From assembly GCF_013114595.1 (NCBI RefSeq), contig NZ_VTXE01000025.1, forward strand, positions 1 through 64,000: 64,000 bases of DNA, written 5' to 3'. Origin of the DNA: Vibrio sp. 99-8-1. Lineage in GTDB: Bacteria; Pseudomonadota; Gammaproteobacteria; Enterobacterales; Vibrionaceae. Made by a program: the position numbers and the translations under genes. The notes under the pieces were generated by a model. The model was not told the origin of the DNA and did no database searches. It worked only from the letters and a program-made list of their open reading frames with translations. Shown here one piece after another: positions 61,401-64,000 of this stretch; positions within the stretch are counted from its first letter, which is position 1; each line of letters opens with the position of its first letter.

Positions 61401-64000
61401 CTGGTTGTCGGCACAGCCACGGTTAGTGGCGGTACTTGGAGTTATACCATTGCAGACGATAGTGTGCTTAACGATGGTACTGAATACACTTATAGCATCT
61501 CATCCACCAATGCGTTGGGCGTAACCAAAACCATCAGCAATGATGGTACGGTAGAAACCGTCACCATTAATAATGTAACCAAAGAGCTTAGTAACAGTGC
61601 GGCAGAAACGAACTATGGCTTCATAGTTGATAAAACTGGCCCAGAGTTTGATCAGTTTAATGGTTTGACCTTTGATACCGACAGTGCTGCAACTGTGTAT
61701 GAAACTGAAGAGCAAGCTACCGCGGCACGAAATGACAATATTACTAAATCGGCAACGCCAACATTGGAAGGCACTATTGCCGCGACGGATAATGGCTTAA
61801 TCGCCAGTGTGCAAGTTCAGTTGTTATCAAAAGACAACAGCGATCTCACCGGTGATGTTAGCTACACAGGCGTGATAGATGGCGTTGACTGGTCGGTGCA
61901 ACTACCGGCACTAGCCGATGGCAAATATAGCTATAAAGTAATATTGACCGATCTGGCCGGAAACGTAAGTGAGAATGACCCTCTGACATTTGAGCGTGAT
62001 TCTACGGCACCAGATGCAGCCAAAAACGACCTAGGAGTCAGCGAAGATTTCTTAGATCATATCGATGGTGAGGTTAACTCCGGTGAATTAACCGACAATA
62101 TAACCAATAACCCTAAACCTGTCTTTACTGGGTCAGCGGAAGCTAACTCATCCATTACCATCGAAATTGATGGCGCTGGTAGTTACACCACATCTGCGGA
62201 TAACTCCGGTCAGTGGAAAATTGACTTGGGTAATGAAGTGGGTGATGGCCTACTCGATGGAACATACAACTATACAGTCAAGGTAGAAGATGTAGCTGGA
62301 AACGCTTCAGTCGCCAATGCTGAGGTGGTGATAGACACCAAAGGTCCGGCGAAGCTGACGGCGATATTGGATGTCGATAAGTCTGTAGAAGATGACAGCT
62401 GGATTGATAAGTCATTGGTTGACAATGATTCAATCGCCACAACCCAGATCACCGATGGTGATAACAGTTACACCGCACCTATTCTTGGTGACGCCAGTCC
62501 AGTGTTTAGCGGTGAAGCCGATAAAGATGCGATTGTTACGGTTACCATCACTAACCTTGCAACCAACGTCTCTACTGACTACACCGCCAGTGTATCAGAA
62601 CCGTATGATGAAAATGGTGTTGGTATCTGGACATTGAATATTCCGTTGCTGCAAGTGGATAACAAGGGTAAGGCAGAATACAAATATCAAGTGACCGCAA
62701 CAGATATTGCAGGTAATGGCGCTGAAACCACGAATATTGTGGTGAAGAACCCAACGGTTGACGGGCAACTTGTTGATACTAAGTACTTTGCATTAGATAC
62801 CGAGACGACCCTGACGGATTATCGTCTATCTGCGCGAAGTGATACCGGTACTAGCAACAGCGATAAAGTAACCTTTGATACTACGCCATATTTTGATGGT
62901 AAAGGGGAAGCTGGTGCGACAATCCATATCGCAATCCTAGATTCTGAGCAAAATGTCGTGACCACAACTGAAACCGTTGTGGCGAGTGATGGTAACTGGC
63001 AAGCGCAGGTGCAAGATGCATTGGCGCACGGTGTCTATTCTGCACGAATTACCGCAACCGACTTGTTGGGTAACCAGACACAAAGAACCATTGCCGCAAT
63101 TAATATCGATACTGATAACCCAGATTCCGGAGACTTAACGAACATCGTTCCGCTGGCTAATACTATTGGCGGCGTGACGGCTGAAGAGAATGATGAAGGC
63201 AACAGAGACAACACGATAGGCGGTAATACCGTTTATATCAGCGGAGAAGCGAGTTCTGAAATTGGTGCGGGCTCTCAAGTTCATGTCTTGGCTTACGAGC
63301 TAAACGCGGACGGTTCAATTAAAGCGGGAGGCATCAGCAGTGAATCTACCGCTTCGGTAAGTGGTGATACCGCCGGAACATGGACCGCTCAGTTAAATCT
63401 AAATAGCAACTCCAATGACCCTGTGAAATTTGGTTATGACGTCTGGCTGGTAGATGCCGCCGGTAATGATATGGAAGGAACGCGCAAGTCGACTCAAAAC
63501 GACAGCGATAATCTGGATATCTTTACTATCGACCAATTGCAACTGGCGCTCTCTAATTATGACAATATATCTCAAGGGAATATGGTCAGTGGTCAGTATT
63601 ACACCCAAGGATCTAATTTTACTGCTAATGGTGTGGTAGAGGACGATGTTGAGTTTGACGACATTACGGTAACGGTAAACGGCGTCAGTTCTGATGATTA
63701 TGAGTTTGCCCTTGGAACTGCATCTAATGGTTCGAAGAGCTGGTCACTAGAGTTTAGAGACCTAGCTCAAGGTGATTACTCGTACACGATCAAAGCGGTT
63801 GATTCAAAAGGTATATCTAAAACCATCACCCAATATGTGCACGTAGATACAGAAGCGCCTGCTGCTCCATCGGATATTAAAGTGAATGGCGTTGATCTGG
63901 ATTCATACTCTGCTGCTCCAGACCTTAACGAGATGACGTTTACAGGTAAAGCGGAAGCTAATTCGACGGTAACCCTGTACTTTACATCTACAGGCAACAT
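40458..64000 (+). CDS. Giant Ig-repeat adhesin, Bap/LapA-like; incomplete at window end
   Basis: A single frame starts at ATG (MQKVVVESISDINVKG) and was judged open to the end of the window, at least 7847 codons. I checked the frame at the start and end and at about 50.6, 57.0 and 63.0 kb. In order it has a beta-rich N-terminal prefix (about 1-75; FDIEITLANGDVEVIKDG, resembling BapA-type prefixes), a helical Gln/Ala/Glu coiled-coil segment (about 133-212) and a Ser-rich linker (about 294-315). Roughly 65 Ig-like domains of 105-125 aa follow, each with cores such as TPTFTGT, GxWSI, YSYxVxATDxAGN and FTIDT. No LapG-type TAAG site was seen in the N-terminal region. Such proteins are secreted by type I systems and mediate biofilm or surface attachment; the C-terminal secretion signal lies beyond the window. 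Confidence 0.9.
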   Translation, partial: MQKVVVESISDINVKGFDIEITLANGDVEVIKDGVVAVALGDLSVETREGEFSMNDLINQTGINLETASSVFLENQLYATGDSVKGDLAGEGSRQDELTGDGDKSLEGLENELGILNSDGISSELEDGTTDQAFQEALNKAITQAALERQQALAEQFAQLSSLQSTLDAQKLAIEQERKELAEIAQAQQAEKAAVDAEREDLFGLAEAIISNSEIDGQHNVEDYIVELAGDGVDVETGSVGGESIGGSSTNTVLVDAIEALIESKQDASDAAVANASNTNPTPATGLPNQTGNSSGSSTSSSSSSSSSSSSSSSAGKAVDDGSGKTIDSESAAYLTLLLEGEDDSGKLGDFVTNINTDLTFNGQSEPGSRVHFVATDSSDTIIYEEYVTADSTGKYTVELADVYADGSYKIEATTTSKSGEDLSVTEQLVIMTSTPETPTVVLTEESDTAATFNENTTGHSDKISSDTTPTFTGTSQQGSVVTLTINGVDYKSSPVGEDGLWSITVALSNGVDDGKYFYSVVATDQAGNVSETVSDASTYFTLDTQVEDTQGALAATSDTGELQNDGITRYSDQQLSFTGTLEEGATVKLVINIDGIAYTVTPTESQYSMVDGKRVWTIDKDSSDFAAAFIDNDIENNSDGYSYHFEYEDVAGNVSSSQEQTLVIDTLAPFVTSLGLTESTDSAPVGNTNNQLVNDNITSNQKPVLQGTAEAGSQITVTVTAKDGSYTQSYQTEAVGELWSVDLTKNDSNTNLVNLLNSGDYDVSIQAKDVAGNSTEINDTFTIDTSTSIDIVTPLDDKINSNIHVITGRAEESATVTLTIKGLDDSNKEIEYTQQLTVAADADADNSGEWQFNLDPSQLSLSGETIDGNYSYSISSVDIAGNETSTSSQNFVLDTQVIPFTAQLDNDSNSGALDDVITKDDTPTFSGTVEPESTVALTINGKTYTLAASDTSDGTWSITIPDADALPSDNQTHIYTVKATDPLGNETTLNDNQQYKVTVDLGEPTLAGGLDSTSDSAVVGDGNTNVNNPLFSGLGDAGDTVTLTIQNVDYPDLAAIQKQVIVNDDGTWQIRLDDGENPDGSDDGEYDGTLADGSYSYTLNATDVAGNSVTTAATPLLIDTQNPTPLTGSLDATSDLVSDADGQLSKIQAIKGDYTDNDLDGITRDTTPLLSGTVDADNIESVVVFLDDPSNSTPITAELDRDADGKLVVTTDVNGNKVVAWSLQLDAQTSGEHTFTAVATDKAGNQSTLSEQSFTIDQQTLAPTGELLSEASDSGVKGDLITKVLTPVFSGGAASAEAGSILLLEINNHKYETTAEADGSWTISVTDALPSDVSDQSFTLTQIDVAGNTASVTNTLTVDTETQVTAHLQTEADFTDVPVGFVSSDSGVQGDNYTNMTSPTFTGTGEDGASITFDINGQSYSTTVSDGKWTIDVTGLAATSVDAETGAQEFDYTVTSEDIAGNQAEVSGTVTVDSQLVWSGGLDSSMTVSIADDKTYLGSTEVSFGGKIETGGSVKLTEFNGVTLTDAIDATVSDDGSWIIDYASATALLQGLTDKTNYTYTLQATDKAGNSETISSNFTVEKALPKILDMDLDKESETGLSGVDEATDATFNDNITSNQLPKISGLSQVGNTIRVVITDADGNPVGTPIVTTVANTDVVELEVDGVTQSFAPWSITTELALTDGQYTYTATATDSSGNSAQTSTSVDIDNTAPLAGLDISPDEILTTETQPTFTGPADASGQDVTLVIKNQDGTLAYSVTTRFAEGDIWSIKLPEESKLSDGNYTYTIDSQDLAGNQATQVAGNLTVDTTAPEFTVGLDDSSNTGVTTDEITSQREPIFTGEINDPNAIVRLEIDGQTYTDATITQNPDTGKYHWSIEVTTPLRTEGEVAYTVTATDQAGNSRSSDEGGVQKSITLDFTIDDGDLTTHFDSKTNDAGSADILTNIDTPTFSGTGNAAGDNITITITGVDASGNPVTRQFEGIETSSDADTDGNYPWSYTIANSASDKLVSGDYSYTITATDTAGNSKTIAGENFTVDLDAPEFSAQLDDDKYNSDLAEGNLLYTQDATPYFSGRVEAGSTVKLAIDGQPEQLATVDNEGNWHVEFPADLAEKEYSYSLVAQDAAGNSSAINGTLNIDHSLNFTGGLDTTSDTKAQSASSDFNFDNYTNDSTPKFSGTGDEGDTVTLVVKRVISGEGTDSEVTEDIGISYTATIDDNDRWDIDLQAHGDTLSQGTYRYELTAKDKAGNRSTLSELMTVDTETSVTGEVEDSETSDTGVSASDEISQSTTPIFKGTAEGSSTVTLTLHNQADGADTSNDVVKTVVLGESDNSWVITLKQSDNLLDNATYQYKIVAEDKAGNISPLGADNSGTLVIDNSAPVITTHAALDSADDSSPTDANLVNNPTNIDLTADGITKETSPTISGVAENGVAISVQEVGVVGATTYTTTADATTGEWRVDLAELTGEGERIFNVTYTDTAGNSTTETATIVLNNQHNVSDDLSASDSVVNADTTEIHLQGSVDDNARVFVYIDGKSTPFEATVASGTWQLDLDSSELADNGSYSYHVESTNIAGVLASTENQTITVDRTPVAITATLDESTDSGFSGSSASDLSSQSDGVTNNLKPLFTGTTDDKQAVIQVTIGSETITATLTDESAASDTGPWTWQAQWLTPLASTTDSAGLSYNYTVTAKDAVGNITTATDSFTLDSATNISADLASSHSEQAGVDLVDSGENLVFSGSTEYNAEINSKVELVIKDSSGTEHSYSAITINPDGSWSYQLTPDQRAELADGQYSYQVTVTDKAGNTSSTESDTFKLDSQVDSFSAKLDSDSGRSSDFTSDQITNELPLVFSGVTEAGSTVELIIDGYTYLAKFDSTDPSKWSIQVSSDYLKAGQTLPDGYALSDGQDYPYSFNVIDAAGNLLSSSNSDISDLQGKVTVDSSVQQSDIAHLSHDASVDTGSLDADSQSDGITQNHNPQFTGTTEIDAQITVTIKSSDTTLHSYTFVNSEADAATNGQLTVDASGQWTFTVPDYLADGDYDYSIDITDKTGNTAATTSGDITIDNVLSTPVSGALTQQTDTGRALLDGETLQLNSDGITSDTTPEFSGVGEAGGQITLTFTDYPGLTLQTRVAADNSWTIDSSAKNYNELVAQFTHGNSYNYSISQIDKAGNMTVEPYTGSVTFDSEAPVHSKLQLASSDDTAGAADGKTTEQLEQDGVTNHQVVTITGETEPGSSIDLVLTNITDLNNQVTESKHYTAIADSNGQWQITLDSHDDGTYQYKVVATDLAGNENSSGEIATFKIDTQLSLLGGVADSSAQGWTVEEQLTNSSTPVFKGTGTEGDIITLRLDADHSYTTVVNSAGDWSISSIDLSDGDADYTGGTYNYTISATDAAGNSTLAVDAADNVNISKEIHGTIEVDTQAPTGLEGGIAEDSSHNWSVASYVNAEQNDSWVIKGSVEQGTEKVIVSIRGKAGTDSEDYNVDNVEATIDADGNWILDHTNIPALTEDGQYEYSFVAVDAAGNSSSTVTQNFTYDSSVTAVKFTIDDDSNNDAVINTSTPTFSGSQSDGTATEPGATVAIVIAGSSYQTTADANGDWSITIADSDKLTSGTATALSVPAGETSTDIEYTVKVTDKAGNESTPVTKSLTLDQAVVLTGKLDDASNSGSTDDQLTNDTTPSFSGLAEVGAVVYVAINGKVYASNNAEHGTMDSAGNWTITLPQSDKLTAPDTADTSDVAEYDYVIYSQDVSGNIGYLKSNGEVEKVDSIADAKGQTTETLSIDNKSVVDGDLADSADSAYEYLTPDSTTHSDIETKATNLESNDVTNLVDNLVFSGTGEKNSTIRFYFNRSDIPADASSSDYIETTTDSSGAWTISNLTDATQYAEKIAQIVHSNGDNSYSYVVEVIDSAGNHQTQTNTVTIDTTKPDVGSFSLDATSDSSLGNSGETNVTNPVISGINAEANSFVQVTIDGHLYETQSDSSGRWDVAVLHDLSAGQAVDKQIDYQVNVFDAAGNKADEQSGFFVLDNDIDAAITLNGSSSFLLESSDTGSSSTDGVTKISDDLLFTGKAEVGATVTIEFTDSDIASQSVVVTGVADENGMAQWTIANIDIAARDSAYKYTITAQDVAGNSQSTEAEVFIDGVSPVVTKTMTQVANTPEDVASGDIHADKTPTDNIVNDTTPLFTGEVDDKDAVVELVIQGMSVIATIDQTAKANGKYSWTAQLADDQILDEGAHSFTVSVEDSAGNKTNVEYTSLEDKVVIDTKVDDIAAQLDAVSQASTGNATLTIQDQPTLSGSTEANADVTLSIDNQTYTTQADENGDWSIQIGSGSNSGHRLDTGSYPYTVSVSDVTGNTDSKTFTSDSALVVDLDVTFTGKLDDDSNTFNADNPATDLITSVDTPTFNGTVIAGTEVYIYVDGVSQQLGTFGTAGSGSLVSWEKTLPSSLSESDHTFTLYAKDPNGHWVYLDADGNAVKVDNAESIPTNINTLTIDKTLTGFSGDYDSSLDTFRVGFDGADDNYTSDNNPVFDGTGEAGGTVELILQKGGLLQGSVIVEVDDSGNWLINKDTSGLNATSASFLNNLADGSYQYKLVYTDIAGNSNASTASFTELTIDNVANVTADDLTAITDTAPSAVEGSDPRNSDQLTKVTPTLQGTSEQDAAVTITLTQIGDDLLSPAVELNAVVSADGRWTLDLKGNAVLDAKGLLDVDGNLKTDGEYHYSVQSVDKAGNVSTSIEKSFVYDSELTDTANQGSEFSGGLDQSVIYDTGSYQDDGKTSQQKPLFSGYGEAGATVSLLLHFPSGATETITTVVKSNGQWVINAEAHADQFGADGLESGHYSYGLTITDDAGNSKTLADQSLIIDTEAPELTDVGLAANSDSGEHNSDDHTAVTKPVFEGTVNEVSDVTFTIYQKDGNGNVIDSHDYQLGEVTGDWTVDLGTLTDSDGHLYQMTESGNYFYKVTATDLSGHTTEYNEQSVRLDLDNKLTADLDNVETLTADSAPVISSNSDGSSTTTIDLADKQTNNSLLQFSGSGETGDTVVITIDGIGEVARIELTDDTDSRGDGTTQAWSFDYETNVAATNAQQFTYHISSTDLAGNVKTYQGDVEVNREVVTTLTSEGLTDESDSFGARELIEKSDNITNLKPVLEGEVDATAKSVTVDVMDKDGVVVASNVAATIDVANSRWSVELEGLDLDNGANDGEYSYTVTAVSATNNSSQVSGQFVLDNTISNPDFSGGPINIDAVEETDSGAPILSVSPIFEGVGETGATVTLEILKLNPSSGEYISSGSTTTLIATGTNWSFSTADYASLIENSGDNEYQYKLSIVDAAGNVQQLDSDKFQLNLDNPVVESIRLSATSDTGDSTADNYTKDTTPQFEGKVDKEATVTVRVELLDDSDNPTGTFYIIEGKTDSNGVWDTSSTAGNWQVTHALSSADDITLVTEGNYRFSVVATDLAGHTSNAVSETFTLDTHNTLTASVEADSGHSGYVEEGVLITNDASPIFSGKGEAGDVVTLTIQVKGGTEAEVYQQTATVDVAGNWSIDVSNAGGSSFELPSDGSYVYTIASSDLAGNDATITGELSLDTDNPNNVTSQGLTEASDSGRSNTDNVTNLSPVLEGTVENSQGRMDVEITLLAKDGSALDLPVGVGPTFTAEVIDGKWSVALTGLDIDDGSNDGVYSYQVTATDGLTPTTITETTTGETLTFTLDNKVVLESGADIPAPTLTSTHATAVDGTTVTGDQSLNFSGTGEAGATVSVEVYHATSGEVLATASTTVSSQATGAAWSIDDADYDQLLAGGDYKYNITMTDIAGNQKVIASDQAISVDLSGPEVESFNLVHDAANDTGDHQDDNLTNNTSPKFEGEISEKGFVTLIVTPVGDNGEPLTDSKITSDAIATADDGSWSYTLPVSLSDNGKYQYTVIATDLAGQTSAESSAKEFELDTVNTMTATMDSGVQLNADETVVKISDQEWTNPERLTNDSTPRFSGQLEAGDSSIELVLFKDGSKVFTDPIVIDGDAIQADGSWQYEIKSLLGDGEYRYELTSIDVSGNSKTIQGDFELNVAGNLLSATGLTDASDSEPAVAPKAAESTDNITNLDPVLEGFATSAVRVEVVLVSRTGGPLPVTTVYQDTDLADDGKWSIRLDGLAASKLDGEYSYKVIAYDSAGEATELNSGNATGSDQLTFTIDTEFTGSASADISHDAAFNSGIASDNIVQSGLPIFNGEAETNSVVQLTLYGTDGQALTPIVTRANELGIWTIDSSTDGYGTVIPTDLENGTYKYQVSMIDTANNEHTIDVKEFIVDNVAATVTVTGLATGSDTGDSSFDNYTNDSTPSISGTANEAGSIELTLERVENGSVVESKTVTHVVTGGGDWTIPVASDQQLAAGEWRYSVKMTDVAGNETSQVTTTAGGDPLAFTLDLENNLTGNIDAPRIDSSSAASVTSSDGLTVTMADTVTNNGSPQFTGQAEAGDVVTLTISYGGAEQYQTTVTVADDANPQQLKDWTIDLSSRSDFTEFADEGQYTYTITSQDAAGNNKTIQGTFNLDSAANVIVASGLTDDSDSTSVAYGDGNYIAAENSDNVTSSIPVLEGSITNPDGSSNDAKSLKVVVLDSNGDVVNEYQGTIVGNSWTASLAKENIIGDVADPKELVEGDYTYNVIAYDTAGNPSVVKAQEFDGDTVKENMSFTIDRTVESDSSKGYVHTAENDTGSSNSDHISSNSKPVFSGFGEAGALVVLTIVNSDPLAGEGAKEFTTRVKSTAVDGHYSWNIDTSDFAAVIGNNGLSDGNYQYSISMIDKAGTETSITPDNSASFSVDSTKPEITHFDMVSDTDAIPDRTANTSPVFSGAISDENASIVTVTITDSNGLEHNIDVAVAKGDTEWTLDLSDYDSDLSTVGSNHASLQLPSGETDYSVTVTDIAGNKRVAETEKTFTIETDNSLTGVMTTPSDSGVDDSANYTNPDNTNLSFAGNGENGSEVTISVYQKGSGTALVVGTATVSGGTWSYTIADDSVLNDGTEYTYSISSTNALGVTKTISNDGTVETVTINNVTKELSNSAAETNYGFIVDKTGPEFDQFNGLTFDTDSAATVYETEEQATAARNDNITKSATPTLEGTIAATDNGLIASVQVQLLSKDNSDLTGDVSYTGVIDGVDWSVQLPALADGKYSYKVILTDLAGNVSENDPLTFERDSTAPDAAKNDLGVSEDFLDHIDGEVNSGELTDNITNNPKPVFTGSAEANSSITIEIDGAGSYTTSADNSGQWKIDLGNEVGDGLLDGTYNYTVKVEDVAGNASVANAEVVIDTKGPAKLTAILDVDKSVEDDSWIDKSLVDNDSIATTQITDGDNSYTAPILGDASPVFSGEADKDAIVTVTITNLATNVSTDYTASVSEPYDENGVGIWTLNIPLLQVDNKGKAEYKYQVTATDIAGNGAETTNIVVKNPTVDGQLVDTKYFALDTETTLTDYRLSARSDTGTSNSDKVTFDTTPYFDGKGEAGATIHIAILDSEQNVVTTTETVVASDGNWQAQVQDALAHGVYSARITATDLLGNQTQRTIAAINIDTDNPDSGDLTNIVPLANTIGGVTAEENDEGNRDNTIGGNTVYISGEASSEIGAGSQVHVLAYELNADGSIKAGGISSESTASVSGDTAGTWTAQLNLNSNSNDPVKFGYDVWLVDAAGNDMEGTRKSTQNDSDNLDIFTIDQLQLALSNYDNISQGNMVSGQYYTQGSNFTANGVVEDDVEFDDITVTVNGVSSDDYEFALGTASNGSKSWSLEFRDLAQGDYSYTIKAVDSKGISKTITQYVHVDTEAPAAPSDIKVNGVDLDSYSAAPDLNEMTFTGKAEANSTVTLYFTSTGN
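41339..41402 (+). repeat. Low-complexity Ser-rich linker
   Basis: This stretch of mixed TCN and AGC codons encodes about twenty residues that are nearly all Ser. It separates the N-terminal prefix and coiled coil from the Ig-like array and probably acts as a flexible linker in the outer-membrane channel or at the cell surface. Confidence 0.85.
41490..64000 (+). repeat. Array of about 65 Ig-like domain repeats
   Basis: Tandem units of about 315-375 bp repeat throughout, marked by the D-x-AGN codons at, for example, 42031, 42409, 42771, 43097, 43771, 44187, 44504, 44836 and 45163. Units are diverged in sequence, which would limit recombination. The number is an estimate from spacing, not a full count. 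Confidence 0.85.
54298..61690 (+). repeat. Higher-order repeat: four-domain block
   Basis: Domains of one recognisable type (start GLTDxSDS, core PVLEG in place of FSG) recur near 55801, 57221, 58645, 60095 and 61659, spaced 1420, 1424, 1450 and 1564 bp, with a likely earlier member near 54298. Between them lie three further types in fixed order, one beginning like VESIRLSATSDTGD and one like NTLTASVEADSG. The array therefore grew by copying blocks of four domains. Confidence 0.65.

Noticed and set aside
40458..64000. Possible frameshifted or degenerate adhesin
   Set aside because: Translation at the start, at about 50.6, 57.0 and 63.0 kb and at the window end gives Ig-like sequence in one frame; the gene merely has no stop within the window.

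Overview
The window looks like part of a Vibrio (Vibrionaceae) chromosome. The basis is recognition of gene families at moderate GC: a DUF2860 outer-membrane barrel, a close YajD homologue, NupC and CpdB relatives, a Tad pilus locus and a very large Ig-repeat adhesin. No rRNA, tRNA, CRISPR array or intact transposase gene was seen.

Region 1 (1-4.75 kb) is accessory DNA. Two 106-bp direct repeats (1-106 and 4647-4752, three mismatches) bound about 4.6 kb. This holds an NAD(P)-binding oxidoreductase divergent from a LysR regulator, a likely T6SS-type immunity gene with a small partner (bracketed by 30-nt perfect direct repeats), two tandem paralogous membrane-protein genes each overlapping the 3' stump of a lost upstream gene, a 48-aa minus-strand gene, and a family of palindromic REP-like elements.

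Region 2 (4.8-15.3 kb) holds a DUF2860 barrel protein and a LysR regulator divergent from a nucleoside/nucleotide salvage cluster: an S-adenosylhomocysteine-hydrolase-like enzyme, a NupC transporter and a CpdB-type periplasmic nucleotidase. A YeiE-like LysR regulator, yajD and a dCache chemoreceptor follow.

Region 3 (15.3-32.8 kb) is a Tad/Flp pilus locus. A Fur-box-like site lies between two divergent lipoprotein genes. The rightward one is a 1623-aa lipoprotein with FN3-like repeats, DUF1566-like segments and a coiled coil. It is followed by flp, cpaB, cpaC, cpaD, tadZ and tadA-tadG, nearly all translationally coupled. No TadV prepilin peptidase gene is present between flp and cpaB.

Region 4 (32.9-37.7 kb) continues in the same direction after 31 nt. 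It encodes a TlpA-like thioredoxin, a DUF4266 protein ending in a Gly-rich CGCN tail, a DUF3570 outer-membrane barrel, an unusual ApbE-like protein lacking a signal peptide and a usual metal-ligand Asp, and DsbD. This conserved but unexplained set is the best candidate here for an undescribed redox or maturation system.

Region 5 (37.8-64 kb) has a type I secretion-like ABC transporter divergent from a giant adhesin. One reading frame is judged open from 40458 to the window end (at least 7847 codons) from start, end and spot checks. It carries roughly 65 Ig-like repeats, and its 3' half appears built from a repeated four-domain block of about 1.4-1.5 kb.
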